64,000 nucleotides of DNA from Pseudomonas sp. S06B 330 (GCF_002845275.2 NZ_CP088149.1:535501-599500), one strand, 5' to 3'; positions 18,103 through 27,098 are shown, counted from the first letter of the stretch. Translations and numbers: made by a program. Notes: generated by a model not told the origin, from the letters alone.

Positions 18103-19226
18103 TGCAACTGGCTTTTGTGCTGTACAAATACTTCCCCTTCGGCGGCCTGCAGCGCGACTTCATGCGTATTGCCCTGGAATGCCAGCGCCGTGGCCATCAG
18201 ATCCGTGTCTACACGTTGATCTGGGAAGGTGATGTACCTGAAGGTTTCGAAGTGCTGGTGGCGCCGGTCAAGGCGCTGTTCAACCATCGGCGCAACGAGA
18301 AGCTCAGCGCCTGGATGGAGGCCGATCTGGCCAAGCGCCCAGTCGACCGCTTGATCGGTTTCAACAAGATGCCGGGGCTCGATGTCTACTACGCCGCCGA
18401 CGGCTGTTTTGAAGACAAGGCGCAGAACCTGCGTAACTCGCTGTATCGGCGCTGGGGCCGCTACCGGCACTTTGCCGAGTATGAGCGGGCAGTGTTTGCC
18501 AAGGACGCCAAGACCGAAGTCTTGATGATTTCTGAGGTTCAGCAACCCCTGTTCATCAAGCATTACGGCACGCCACTGGAGCGTTTCCATTTGCTGCCGC
18601 CGGGTATCTCCCAAGACCGCCGGGCACCGGCTAATGCCGCCGAGATCCGCGCCCAGTTTCGCCGCGAGTTCGACCTTAAGGACGATCAGCTATTGCTGGT
18701 GCAGATCGGTTCCGGGTTCAAGACCAAGGGCGTCGACCGTAGCCTCAAGGCCTTAGCGGCCTTGCCGTCGGCACTGCGCAAGCGTACCCGGCTGATGGTC
18801 ATCGGTCAGGATGACCCAAAGGTATTCCAGTTGCAGAGCGCGACCCTCGGCTTGACCGACCAGGTGCAGTTCCTCAAGGGCCGCAGTGATATCCCGCGTT
18901 TCCTGCTTGGTGCTGACCTGTTGATTCATCCGGCCTACAACGAAAATACCGGCACGGTGTTGCTTGAAGCACTGGTCGCCGGCCTTCCGGTATTGGTCTC
19001 GGCGGTCTGCGGCTACGCCCATTACATTGCCGAAGCCGATAGTGGTCTGGTCCTCGATGAGCCGTTCGAGCAGGAGCAGCTCAACCAGTACCTGCAACGC
19101 ATGCTCGAAGACGGCGCCGCGCGCGGCGCCTGGGCACGCAATGGCTTGGCTTTCGCCGATACTGCCGACCTCTACAGCATGCCTGAGCATGCTGCCGATG
19201 TGATTCTGGCCCCGGAGCGTAAATGA
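18102..19226 (+). CDS. waaG: LPS core glucosyltransferase I (GT4 family)
   Basis: Cytoplasmic-face glycosyltransferase of 374 residues that adds the first outer-core sugar. The N-terminus MQLAFVLYKYFPFGGLQRDF is diagnostic of WaaG. The C-terminal Rossmann domain shows the GT4 donor site HPAYNENTGTVLLEAL, with the E-x7-E pair typical of the family. In Pseudomonas the first outer-core residue is a hexosamine, so the exact sugar added should not be read from the E. coli name. It overlaps waaC by one base and waaP by four (ATGA). Confidence 0.93.
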   Translation: MQLAFVLYKYFPFGGLQRDFMRIALECQRRGHQIRVYTLIWEGDVPEGFEVLVAPVKALFNHRRNEKLSAWMEADLAKRPVDRLIGFNKMPGLDVYYAADGCFEDKAQNLRNSLYRRWGRYRHFAEYERAVFAKDAKTEVLMISEVQQPLFIKHYGTPLERFHLLPPGISQDRRAPANAAEIRAQFRREFDLKDDQLLLVQIGSGFKTKGVDRSLKALAALPSALRKRTRLMVIGQDDPKVFQLQSATLGLTDQVQFLKGRSDIPRFLLGADLLIHPAYNENTGTVLLEALVAGLPVLVSAVCGYAHYIAEADSGLVLDEPFEQEQLNQYLQRMLEDGAARGAWARNGLAFADTADLYSMPEHAADVILAPERK

Positions 19227-20029
19227 AACTGATACTGGCCGAGCCGTTCAAACGCCTATGGGCCGGGCGTGACGCTTTCGATGCCGTGGAGGGCCTGCAG
19301 GGTCAGGTGTACCGCGAGCTCGAAGGTCGTCGCACGCTGCGTACCGAAGTCGAGGGGCGTGGCTATTTCGTCAAGATTCACCGCGGCATCGGCTGGGGCG
19401 AGATCTTCAAGAACCTGTTCACCGCCAAGCTGCCAGTGCTGGGCGCTGGCCAGGAATGGAAGGCGATCGAACGCCTGCATGAAGTTGGCGTGCCGACCAT
19501 GACCGCGGTGGCCTATGGCGAGCGCGGCAGCAATCCAGCCGGGCAGCATTCGTTTATCGTTACCGAAGAACTGGCGCCGACCATTAGCCTGGAAGACTTC
19601 AGCATCGACTGGGTCAAGCAACCACCGCCAGCGCCTTTGAAACATGCGCTGATTGCCGAAGTGGCGCGCATGACCGGGATGATGCACCGTGCTGGGGTGA
19701 ATCACCGCGACTGTTACATCTGCCACTTTTTGCTGCACACCGACCGTGAAGTAACGGCCGATGACTTCAAGCTGTCGGTTATTGACCTGCACCGTGCGCA
19801 AACCCGGGCGACCATCTCCCGGCGCTGGCGTAACAAGGACCTGGCCGCGCTGTATTTCTCGGCGTTGGACATTGGCCTGACCCCGCGCGACAAACTGCGT
19901 TTCTTGCGCGGTTACTTCCAGCAACCGCTGCGCCAGATCCTGGCTGAAGAAGCAGTGTTGCTGCGCTGGCTGGAAGGCAAGGCGCAGAAGCTCTACGAGC
20001 GTAAACAACGATACGGGGACGCGCTCTGA
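19223..20029 (+). CDS. waaP: LPS core heptose(I) kinase WaaP
   Basis: Kinase-fold enzyme that phosphorylates heptose I of the inner core; in P. aeruginosa it is essential for outer-membrane assembly. The 268 residues contain K51 (GYFVKIHRG) as the likely ATP lysine. The catalytic loop is HRDCYICHF with D163, and the metal-binding aspartate is D188 (VIDLHRAQ). D163 agrees in position with the catalytic aspartate known from P. aeruginosa WaaP. It overlaps waaG by four bases and shares one base with the next kinase gene. Confidence 0.94.
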   Translation: MKLILAEPFKRLWAGRDAFDAVEGLQGQVYRELEGRRTLRTEVEGRGYFVKIHRGIGWGEIFKNLFTAKLPVLGAGQEWKAIERLHEVGVPTMTAVAYGERGSNPAGQHSFIVTEELAPTISLEDFSIDWVKQPPPAPLKHALIAEVARMTGMMHRAGVNHRDCYICHFLLHTDREVTADDFKLSVIDLHRAQTRATISRRWRNKDLAALYFSALDIGLTPRDKLRFLRGYFQQPLRQILAEEAVLLRWLEGKAQKLYERKQRYGDAL

Positions 20030-20763
20030 TGGCGGGATGGACACTGGCGTCTGGATACCAGGCACTGGCGACGGATTTTGGCAGCATCGATGCGGTTTTC
20101 GCCCTCAAGGGCGAGCGCCTGACTCACGACCCGCTCAGTGAAGTTATTCGCGTTCAGCGTGACGGGGTCAACTATTACGTCAAGCGTTACACCGGTGCTG
20201 GCAAAGGCTTGCGCCGCTATGTGGGGCGCCCGCGGATCAAAGCCGAGTGGCAGAACCTCAAGCAATTCGCCAAGTGGGATATCCCCACTGCCGAAGTGGT
20301 TGCCTGGGGCTTGGAGCGTAACGGCCTGGCCTTTGGCCGCGGGGCGATGATCACCCGTGAGTTGCCACGCACCGAAGACCTGTCGTTGCTGGCCGAGCGC
20401 AAAGATATACGCCTGACTGATCGTGGCTGGGTTGATCACATCAGCCGTCAGTTGGCCCGCCACACCCGGATCATGCATGATCACCACTTCACCCATAACG
20501 ATCTGAAGTGGCGCAACCTGCTGGTCGACGACCAGGCCAGGCTATTTTTCATCGATTGCCCGACCGGGGACTTCTGGTGGGGGTTCATGCTGCGCTACCG
20601 GATTACCAAGGACCTGGCATGCCTGGACAAAGTGGCCAAGTATCACCTGTCGGCCACTCAGCGCTTGCGCTTCTACCTGCAGTATCGCGGGCGCGAGCGC
20701 CTGAATGCCGCAGACAAGCGCCGCATCCGGCATATCGTGACGTTTTTTGAGGGGCGTGAATGA
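20029..20763 (+). CDS. wapP: Second LPS core kinase of the WaaP/InaA family (WapP-like)
   Basis: Protein of 244 residues with the protein-kinase-like fold. The ATP lysine is probably K52 (YYVKRYTG). The catalytic loop reads HNDLKWRN (H156, D158, N163), followed by the metal-binding D176 (FFIDCPTG). All key residues are present, so it is likely an active kinase. It corresponds by position and sequence type to PA5008, called wapP in P. aeruginosa, which takes part in inner-core phosphorylation. It overlaps the next gene by four bases. The symbol rests on synteny. Confidence 0.8.
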   Translation: MAGWTLASGYQALATDFGSIDAVFALKGERLTHDPLSEVIRVQRDGVNYYVKRYTGAGKGLRRYVGRPRIKAEWQNLKQFAKWDIPTAEVVAWGLERNGLAFGRGAMITRELPRTEDLSLLAERKDIRLTDRGWVDHISRQLARHTRIMHDHHFTHNDLKWRNLLVDDQARLFFIDCPTGDFWWGFMLRYRITKDLACLDKVAKYHLSATQRLRFYLQYRGRERLNAADKRRIRHIVTFFEGRE

Positions 20764-21512
20764 CTGATTTCCTCGCCAGTGCGGAGTTGGCACTGCTTGA
20801 GCGCCATGGCCTGAACGGTTTCGACCAGCTTTGGGCGCTGCAGCTTGATGCGGTGGATGAGCCCAATACCGGGCGTGGTGGCTGGAGCAGCGTCTACCGC
20901 CTGGAGCTGGAGGGCAAAGGCTACTACCTCAAGCGACAGAGCGACTACCTGACCCGCACCTTGCACCGGCCATTCGGTGAGCCGACCTTTGCCCGTGAGT
21001 TTCGTAATATAAACCGTTACCAGAAGCTGGGGATTCCGGCGCTGCAGGCGGTTTTTTACGCCGAGCGCAAAGTCGACGGCGAACGTCGGGCGATTCTGCT
21101 GACTCGCGCCCTGGACGACTGGAGCGATTTGGACGGCCTGCTTGGGCGATGGCCGACATTGAGCATTGGCCAGCGCCAGGAGATCCTGCGTGCCTGCGGC
21201 CTGTTGGCGCGTACGCTGCATGCTGCCGGCCAGGTGCATGGGTGTTTCTACCCCAAGCACATCTTTCTGCGGGAGCGGGGTGAGGGTTGGCTGGCACAAC
21301 TGATCGACCTGGAAAAAACCCGACCCCTGCTGCTGGGCATGCGAGATCGACTCAAGGACCTGGAGCCGTTGTTGCGTCGTGCCTTGGTCTGGAGCGAAGC
21401 TGAAGTACGTGTGATGCTGTCTGCCTATCTGGAACAGCCTGCCGACAGCCCGTTGGTCGATACCTGGCTGCAGCGCCTGACGCGCCGCCGCCGTGAGAAA
21501 GAGGCTCGCTGA
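20760..21512 (+). CDS. wapQ: Third LPS-core kinase-like protein (WapQ-like), catalytic Asp missing
   Basis: WaaP-family protein of 250 residues. K59 (YYLKRQ) fits the ATP lysine and D183 (LIDLEK) the metal-binding aspartate. The catalytic loop, however, reads HGCFYPKHIFL (H160-G161-C162) where WaaP has HRDCYICHFLL. The catalytic aspartate is therefore replaced by cysteine, which suggests a pseudokinase or an altered mechanism. It sits where PA5007 (wapQ) lies in P. aeruginosa. It overlaps wapP by four bases and shares one base with the next gene. The symbol is from position. Confidence 0.78.
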   Translation: MTDFLASAELALLERHGLNGFDQLWALQLDAVDEPNTGRGGWSSVYRLELEGKGYYLKRQSDYLTRTLHRPFGEPTFAREFRNINRYQKLGIPALQAVFYAERKVDGERRAILLTRALDDWSDLDGLLGRWPTLSIGQRQEILRACGLLARTLHAAGQVHGCFYPKHIFLRERGEGWLAQLIDLEKTRPLLLGMRDRLKDLEPLLRRALVWSEAEVRVMLSAYLEQPADSPLVDTWLQRLTRRRREKEAR

Positions 21513-22954
21513 TGCGTTTGTCCGAACTCAAAGATGCCGGGCGACACCCGGATCTGCCCCTGACTATCAGCCTGGCCGACGCCGCTGGCGATGCCGATCT
21601 GCAACTGCTCAGCCTGCTACGGGTGCTCCCAGGGCAGCGTTATGTGGGGGCCGGTATCTGGCGCGGTACGCCGGTGCTGGCAAAGCTGCTGGTGGGTAAC
21701 AGTGCTTCCCGGCACTTCCAGCGCGAACTCGAAGGGGCGCGTCTGCTGGCCGCACAAGGGTTGACCACGCCATTGTTGCTCGCCGATGGCTTGCGCGAAG
21801 GTGAGGGTGGCTGGTTGCTGTTCGAATACCTCGAGGGCGCTCAGAGCCTTGCGGATGCCTGGGCAGCAGTCGAAGCGTTACCGCCACTGGCCGATGAACA
21901 GCAACGAGTGCTCGGTGAAGCACTGGCCGCCGTTGGACATATGCACACCAAGGGCTTGTGGCAGGAAGACCTGCACCTGGACAACCTGCTGCGTCACAAC
22001 GGCCAGCTGTACCTGATTGATGGCGCCGGGATCAAGGCTGAAACGCTGGGCAAGCCACTGTCGCGCCCACAAGTGCTGCAGAACCTTGGCGTCCTGTTCG
22101 CGCAACTGCCCAAGCGCCTGGAACCATTCATTGAAGAGCTGCTGGTGCATTACTTGCTGGCCAACGGCGAGCATGCCCTGCCACTGGAAGCGTTGCAGAA
22201 GCAGATCGACAAGGTGCGCAGCTGGCGCCTGAAGGATTACCTGGAGAAGGCCGGGCGTGAGTGCACGTTGTTCAGCGTCGAGCGTGGGCCCTCCGGCTTA
22301 CGCTCGATTCGTCGCGCCGAAGTGCCAGCCTTGCTGCCGGTCCTGGAGCAGGCCGACATATTGATCGACCAGGGCCACCTGTATAAAACCGGTGGTGCCG
22401 CCAGTGTTGCGCGGATTGATGTAGACGGGCGGCCACTGGTGCTCAAACGCTATAACATCAAGAACACCGCACATTGGTTCAAACGCTTCTGGCGCCCAAG
22501 CCGGGCCTGGCATTCGTGGATTGAAGGGCACCGCCTGGAGTTTCTCGGCATTGCCACACCGCGACCCTTAGCGGTGTTGGAGCATCGGCTCATGGGCCTG
22601 CGCAGTCGTGCTTACCTGGTGACCGAGTACGCCGATGGGCCGGACCTGATCGAATGCTTCGCTCCTTACATTGATAGCGGCGAAGTGCCTGAGGCGCAGC
22701 TTCAGGCCTTGCAGGCATTGCTCAAACAACTGATTCACGAGCGCATCAGCCATGGCGACATGAAGGGCCACAACCTGTTCTGGCAGGATGGTCAGTGGTC
22801 ACTGATCGATCTCGACGCCATGTGCCAGCATGCTACCCAACTCAGCTTCGCCCCGGCCTTTGCCCGCGACCGCGCGCGGTTGTTGCGTAACTGGCCGAGT
22901 AGCAGTGCCCTTCATCAGCGCCTGGATCAGGTGCTGCCCCGTATCTCGGAGTAA
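21512..22954 (+). CDS. Protein with two tandem kinase-like domains, LPS core operon
   Basis: The 480 residues contain two kinase-like domains. The first (about 45-230) has K58, the loop QEDLHLDN (D153, N158) and D170 (LIDGAG). The second (about 290-475) has K312 (LVLKRYN), the loop HGDMKGHN (H414, D416, N421) and D433 (LIDLDAM). Both sets look complete. It is the last gene of the waaFCGP-wapPQ run, where PA5006 lies in P. aeruginosa, and probably acts on the inner core or its phosphates; the substrate is unknown. Its 3' end overlaps the convergent toxin-like gene by 28 bases. Confidence 0.85.
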   Translation: MRLSELKDAGRHPDLPLTISLADAAGDADLQLLSLLRVLPGQRYVGAGIWRGTPVLAKLLVGNSASRHFQRELEGARLLAAQGLTTPLLLADGLREGEGGWLLFEYLEGAQSLADAWAAVEALPPLADEQQRVLGEALAAVGHMHTKGLWQEDLHLDNLLRHNGQLYLIDGAGIKAETLGKPLSRPQVLQNLGVLFAQLPKRLEPFIEELLVHYLLANGEHALPLEALQKQIDKVRSWRLKDYLEKAGRECTLFSVERGPSGLRSIRRAEVPALLPVLEQADILIDQGHLYKTGGAASVARIDVDGRPLVLKRYNIKNTAHWFKRFWRPSRAWHSWIEGHRLEFLGIATPRPLAVLEHRLMGLRSRAYLVTEYADGPDLIECFAPYIDSGEVPEAQLQALQALLKQLIHERISHGDMKGHNLFWQDGQWSLIDLDAMCQHATQLSFAPAFARDRARLLRNWPSSSALHQRLDQVLPRISE

Positions 22955-25722
22955 CGTGCAGGCATCGCCAGCCAGTCGCTGCTGCGACCGGCCTGGCGCA
23001 CCCTGATGCGCCATTGGCCTTCATGCCAGCGTAGCACCGCCCATGCGGCGACCATGGCGCGCTGAGCGTGGGCAATGATCAGGTGGTAGTGATTATCGAG
23101 CAGGTGTCTGCGTAGGGGGAGCTGTTTCCCGGCGGTCAGGAAGTACAACTGGCCGTCGTCCTCATATACACCGTGGCCACCATCGACGGGCTGCCCCTCA
23201 AGCAGGTCTACCAAGCGACAGTCATCGAGCAGACGTTCCAGGTCGGGCAGGCCTTCGTACCAGAGCACGGGTGAATCGATAACCCAGTCGCCATCTTCAC
23301 GGCGTTTGAGCGGGAGTTGAAGGTAAGCATCCGGTTGGTCGGGATCGATCGCGCGCCAACGCTGGCCATCGAAGCTGACTTTGTAGAAGCGGCCATGGTT
23401 ATCCTGGACGAAGTACTGTGATATCCCTTCGAATGCCGACGCCTTTTCGTACACCCCTTCGCCATAGATGCCATCGATTCGGTAGCGCAGTGTGCTGGTC
23501 TCGGTGCTGACCTGATAGCGACTGGGCATTGGCAATGGTGGCCGCTTGGGTGTGCTGCGTAGGGCTCGACGCATGAAGCCTGACCCTACGTAGCTGGTCG
23601 CTGCATCATTGGCGTGGCTAAGTGCGTTGTAGGCGTGTCTTAGCACACCCTCCCAGTCTTCGCGGTTGTAGGCGTCGAGGCCATCCCAGACATCAATGGC
23701 CAAGCGGCCAATGGACAACGGCACCATGGCGCGATTGGGCAGTACCAGGCTGATCAGGTCGATGATCAGCCAAGCGCTGTCCATGACCGATTGGGCATTG
23801 ACCTCGGTGGTCGTTCGACTGCTTGCGTTGGCGATAGCCAACAAACTGCGTACTTCCGCCATGTAGTAGGCGAAGAAAAGTTCGCCGGCGATGGCGGGTC
23901 TGGTGAAGTGCGGTCCGAGTCGCCCCTTGGTCAATAATTGCTCTATAGCGCCTGGTTTGAGCAGGGGGAGGCGCTGGGTAACGTACTGGCGCAGGCTCGG
24001 ACTGCTGCGCAGAGCACGCAGCAGCTCTCGAACGCTGCCGAATTCGCGCCAGGCTCGCCTGTCTGGTGCGTCAGGGGTGTAAAGAACAAACGAGGGGATA
24101 CTTTGCTCTTGAGCGTTGATCAGGAGTACGCCCTGTAACGTATGTCCTTTGATCAGTAACTGCCGAACCTGAATCCGGTGGCCCTCTACTGGTGGGCGGT
24201 AGTCATTGTCAGGATAGTCCAGCACCGTGCTAACCCAGCGGTAACCGCGCTCCAGCCGGTCCTCGGCGAAATGACGGGCATAGCGGGCTTTGGCTGCTTC
24301 GGCACGCATTCGTGCACGGTTGATGCCGGCATGCGCCTGTAATCGCCATCGGCCTGCACGGGACTCGATCAACTGGGTATAGAGGAACTCAGCGTAGCTG
24401 CCACCGACGTTCAGATCACGGATAAGCGCTTTCACGTAGTCGGGAGAGAGCTCGGCGGGAATCGCCTCTCCTTGCGCATGAGAAACTCTCGCCGTCAGCC
24501 AGTAGTCGAAATCGAACCACGGCAGGTTGTGTAAGGCCAGTATGTCCAACGGGAAGCTCTGGGTGACCCTCTGCACCAATTCGTCGCCAACGCGCACTGT
24601 ACCTTGCCAGGTGACGTAACTTGATGGGTTCAGTGGGTTCAGGTGGGGCCCGGTCTGCAGCCCGTGGGTGATGTTGACCCTCACCTGTTCAGGGTCAAGC
24701 ACTACATTCAGATCGTTTCGGATACGTGTTTGCAGACGCTCCCGAGTCCAAGCCAGCACGTTATGTTGCTGTTGAAACTGGGAGAGGTTGAGGATGCCGG
24801 GGGCGGTCGCTCTTTCCGTGGCCAGTACCAGTTGTTGCATGGTCTGCATGATGTGGCTGAGCCCTTGGCGGGTGGTGTTGCGCAGCCATGAAGGCAAGTG
24901 CTTCTCCAGAAGCAATGAATAGCGGGTCTTCAGCGCAGCCTTAGCGCCAATGTCTTCCTTCAGGCTTATTGCGTTGTTGAGGCGGTCCATGAGCTGGCCG
25001 TGCTGGCCTTCAAGCCAAGCGCTGTTCAGGCGCTGTCGCTGGGTGTCGAGGAGGCGCTCGATCTGTTCTTCGAGCAGATCATAGGCGAACCAGTCATAGC
25101 GCAGCCGCTCGGCATGACGTCCATGTTCGGCATCTTCTTCGTTGTTCAGCAGGTGGAGCAAGGGTTTGCTTTGCAGTGGATCGTCCAGGCGTTCGCACAG
25201 TTCGGTGTGCAGCTCAGCGAGCGAGGTATAGGTCTCGATGCCATGGGACAAGCTGCACAGCAGCGCCTGGCCGTCTGTGTCTCTCGGCTCTAACAGGCTG
25301 CCTTCTGGGGCATTGACAGTGATGACCAGCGCGCCATGCAAGTAGCTGCGCCAGTTCGGTCGGCTGCTCTCCAGCAGCGGCCGATAAATCTGTGGGCGTT
25401 GCTGCTGTGGCAGATGCCGCCGTTGCCAGGAGTGTGGCAATTCCAGGCAGGTACGCATCTGCCTGGCATGATCGACATCGAGGGTTTGGTCGGCAATACG
25501 CAGGTCGACTTCAGCGAAGAGTTGTTCGCGGTGCAGTGTCAGCAACTGCTGCTTGCGCGTTGTACCATCAGGGCCGGGGTCCGACCAGAAACCCGCCAGT
25601 GCGCCATGCAGGCGTTGGCGCGCCTGATGGCTGCCGTCCACAGACTGCTCCGCTCTGGGGAGGTCTTTGAGCAGGTCTGTGATCTGCTGATCCAGGGTTT
25701 CGATACGTTCAAGGGGGGTCAT
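22927..25722 (-). CDS. Large dermonecrotic-toxin-domain (DUF6543-like) protein, putative effector
   Basis: A 931-residue protein with no signal peptide that resembles the Pseudomonas family annotated as dermonecrotic toxin domain proteins. An early module reads WRSYLHGALVIT then LSHGIETYTSLAEL (about 124-170). A later one reads GVLLINAQEQSIPSFVLYTP with REFGSVRELLRAL. Near 680-720 is a hydrophobic stretch (LIIDLISLVLPNRAMVPL then DVWDGLDAY) seen in this family. The C-terminus has YFVQDNHGRFYKVSFDGQRW and a further WR repeat. No NEL, Fic or ART catalytic motif is obvious. I start at MTPLERIETL, which has AGGAG seven bases upstream; that site lies inside a hairpin. The assignment is by pattern recognition, without a database search. 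Confidence 0.7.
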   Translation of the reverse strand: MTPLERIETLDQQITDLLKDLPRAEQSVDGSHQARQRLHGALAGFWSDPGPDGTTRKQQLLTLHREQLFAEVDLRIADQTLDVDHARQMRTCLELPHSWQRRHLPQQQRPQIYRPLLESSRPNWRSYLHGALVITVNAPEGSLLEPRDTDGQALLCSLSHGIETYTSLAELHTELCERLDDPLQSKPLLHLLNNEEDAEHGRHAERLRYDWFAYDLLEEQIERLLDTQRQRLNSAWLEGQHGQLMDRLNNAISLKEDIGAKAALKTRYSLLLEKHLPSWLRNTTRQGLSHIMQTMQQLVLATERATAPGILNLSQFQQQHNVLAWTRERLQTRIRNDLNVVLDPEQVRVNITHGLQTGPHLNPLNPSSYVTWQGTVRVGDELVQRVTQSFPLDILALHNLPWFDFDYWLTARVSHAQGEAIPAELSPDYVKALIRDLNVGGSYAEFLYTQLIESRAGRWRLQAHAGINRARMRAEAAKARYARHFAEDRLERGYRWVSTVLDYPDNDYRPPVEGHRIQVRQLLIKGHTLQGVLLINAQEQSIPSFVLYTPDAPDRRAWREFGSVRELLRALRSSPSLRQYVTQRLPLLKPGAIEQLLTKGRLGPHFTRPAIAGELFFAYYMAEVRSLLAIANASSRTTTEVNAQSVMDSAWLIIDLISLVLPNRAMVPLSIGRLAIDVWDGLDAYNREDWEGVLRHAYNALSHANDAATSYVGSGFMRRALRSTPKRPPLPMPSRYQVSTETSTLRYRIDGIYGEGVYEKASAFEGISQYFVQDNHGRFYKVSFDGQRWRAIDPDQPDAYLQLPLKRREDGDWVIDSPVLWYEGLPDLERLLDDCRLVDLLEGQPVDGGHGVYEDDGQLYFLTAGKQLPLRRHLLDNHYHLIIAHAQRAMVAAWAVLRWHEGQWRIRVRQAGRSSDWLAMPARYSEIRGST

Positions 25723-25725
25723 GGT

Positions 25726-25751
25726 CCAGCTCCTGCAGAAAAAGGAGCTGG
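25726..25751 (-). promoter_or_regulatory. Hairpin masking the ribosome binding site of the toxin-like gene
   Basis: On the minus strand CCAGCTCCT (25751-25743) pairs perfectly with AGGAGCTGG (25734-25726) around an eight-base loop. The AGGAG of the second arm is the ribosome binding site, seven bases before the ATG at 25722. The transcript should therefore hide its own start region until something opens the stem. Confidence 0.65.
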
Positions 25752-25791
25752 CCATGCTAGGGCCGCGCTGGAGCGCTTAGTCGGTACACTG

Positions 25792-25983
25792 TTATGTCAC
25801 TGTTGCTCTGGGCTTCAACAGTCCACGTAGGCCCAGCACGGCGGGGATACCCAGCCCCAGCCAGGCCAGCGCATCCCACCAGCCATCACCAAGGAGGGCG
25901 GCGAACAGCCCAGCCGCCCCCAGCAGGCTGATCAGCAACGGCCAGGCGAAGACCTTGCGGGTGGATTGTGAGCGGTGGCTCAT
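25792..25983 (-). CDS. Small two-helix membrane protein next to PepSY gene
   Basis: A 63-residue protein starting MSHRSQSTRKVFAWP. Two hydrophobic segments (about 13-27 and 33-52) are separated by a short GDGWWDA turn, and the C-terminus is basic. Its ATG overlaps the stop of the PepSY gene (ATGA), so the two are translationally coupled. Such small membrane proteins often accompany PepSY ferrisiderophore-reductase-like proteins, but I do not recognise a named family. It lies 69 bases upstream of the toxin-like gene, on the same strand. Confidence 0.65.
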   Translation of the reverse strand: MSHRSQSTRKVFAWPLLISLLGAAGLFAALLGDGWWDALAWLGLGIPAVLGLRGLLKPRATVT

Positions 25984-27098
25984 GCTGCCACCTCCTGCAC
26001 CCGAGTGCGTCGCTGTTTGCCCCACCACAGGTACAGGCCGCTGCCTAGTACAATAATGGTCAGCACATCGAGCACAGCCCAGAGGATCTGCATCGGCCGG
26101 CCACCGTAGTCACCGAAGTGCAGCGGCTGTGACAACCCCATCGCATCCATGTACCAAGGCCGCTCGCCGACAGCGGTTACCGCCAGTGTCGTCGCATCGA
26201 TCAGTACCGGTGTCAGCAAGTGTGCGGTCAGGTGTGTTCCACCTTTCATGAACACTGCGTAATGATGCTCGCTGGAAAAGCGGGTGCCGGGGAAGGCAAT
26301 GAAGTCCGGCACCATGCCGGGTGCCGCTTCGGCTGCGATATCCAGCACCCGGCTGACGGGGGCAAGTTCGGTCAATGGTGGAGCATCGCGGTAAGGCGCG
26401 ACCATGGCGCTCAAGCTATCGTTGCGCCAGGCGGCGATGACCAGGTCCGAGAGGGCGCTGATCACTCCGGTCACGCCAACCACCAGGGCCCAGGTCAAGG
26501 TGACGATACCGATCAGGTTGTGCAGATCGAGCCAGCGCAAACGTCGTGATTTCTCATGGCGCACCGTGGCGAACTTCAGGCGGCGCATGAACGGTGCATA
26601 AAGCACTACGCCGGAGATGATCGCCACGACAAACAGCAAACCCATGAAGGCCAGCAGCAACTTGCCGGGCAAGCCGGCAAACATGTCCACGTGCAGGCGC
26701 AGCATGGTCATCATGAAACCACCGTTGGCCGAGGGCATTTCCACCGCTTCGCCGGTGCGGCCATCGAGCATGAAGGTGTGCGATGAGTTCGGCTCCGTCC
26801 CAGCGGTCGCAGCCATGATCGCTATCACCCCGTTGCTGTCGTCCTCATCCCAGCCGAAGTACTGCATGACCTCGCCCGGGCGGTGCGCTTGGGCCTTGAG
26901 GACCAACTGCTGCAAGTCCAGTTTCGGTGTGTCGGCAGGCATCTCCTTCAGTTCCGGTGCATCGCCGAGCAAGTGGTCGATCTCGTGGTGAAAGATCAGC
27001 GGCAAGCCGGTCACTGCCAGCATCAGCAGGAACAGGGTAGAGATCAGGCTGGTCCAGGTGTGGACGAAGGACCAGCGGCGTATGGTCTGGCTTTTCAT
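25980..27098 (-). CDS. PepSY-associated TM protein, putative ferrisiderophore reductase (FoxB-like)
   Basis: Inner-membrane protein of 372 residues with about four membrane helices: near 14-33 (TSLISTLFLLMLAVTGLPLIF), 145-167, 190-215 and close to the C-terminus. Periplasmic PepSY-type loops lie between them. Proteins of this family downstream of siderophore receptors, such as P. aeruginosa FoxB beside foxA, help release iron from ferrisiderophores in the periplasm. Here it follows the TonB-dependent receptor after eight bases on the same strand and overlaps a small membrane-protein gene. The role is inferred from family and context. Confidence 0.85.
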   Translation of the reverse strand: MKSQTIRRWSFVHTWTSLISTLFLLMLAVTGLPLIFHHEIDHLLGDAPELKEMPADTPKLDLQQLVLKAQAHRPGEVMQYFGWDEDDSNGVIAIMAATAGTEPNSSHTFMLDGRTGEAVEMPSANGGFMMTMLRLHVDMFAGLPGKLLLAFMGLLFVVAIISGVVLYAPFMRRLKFATVRHEKSRRLRWLDLHNLIGIVTLTWALVVGVTGVISALSDLVIAAWRNDSLSAMVAPYRDAPPLTELAPVSRVLDIAAEAAPGMVPDFIAFPGTRFSSEHHYAVFMKGGTHLTAHLLTPVLIDATTLAVTAVGERPWYMDAMGLSQPLHFGDYGGRPMQILWAVLDVLTIIVLGSGLYLWWGKQRRTRVQEVAA

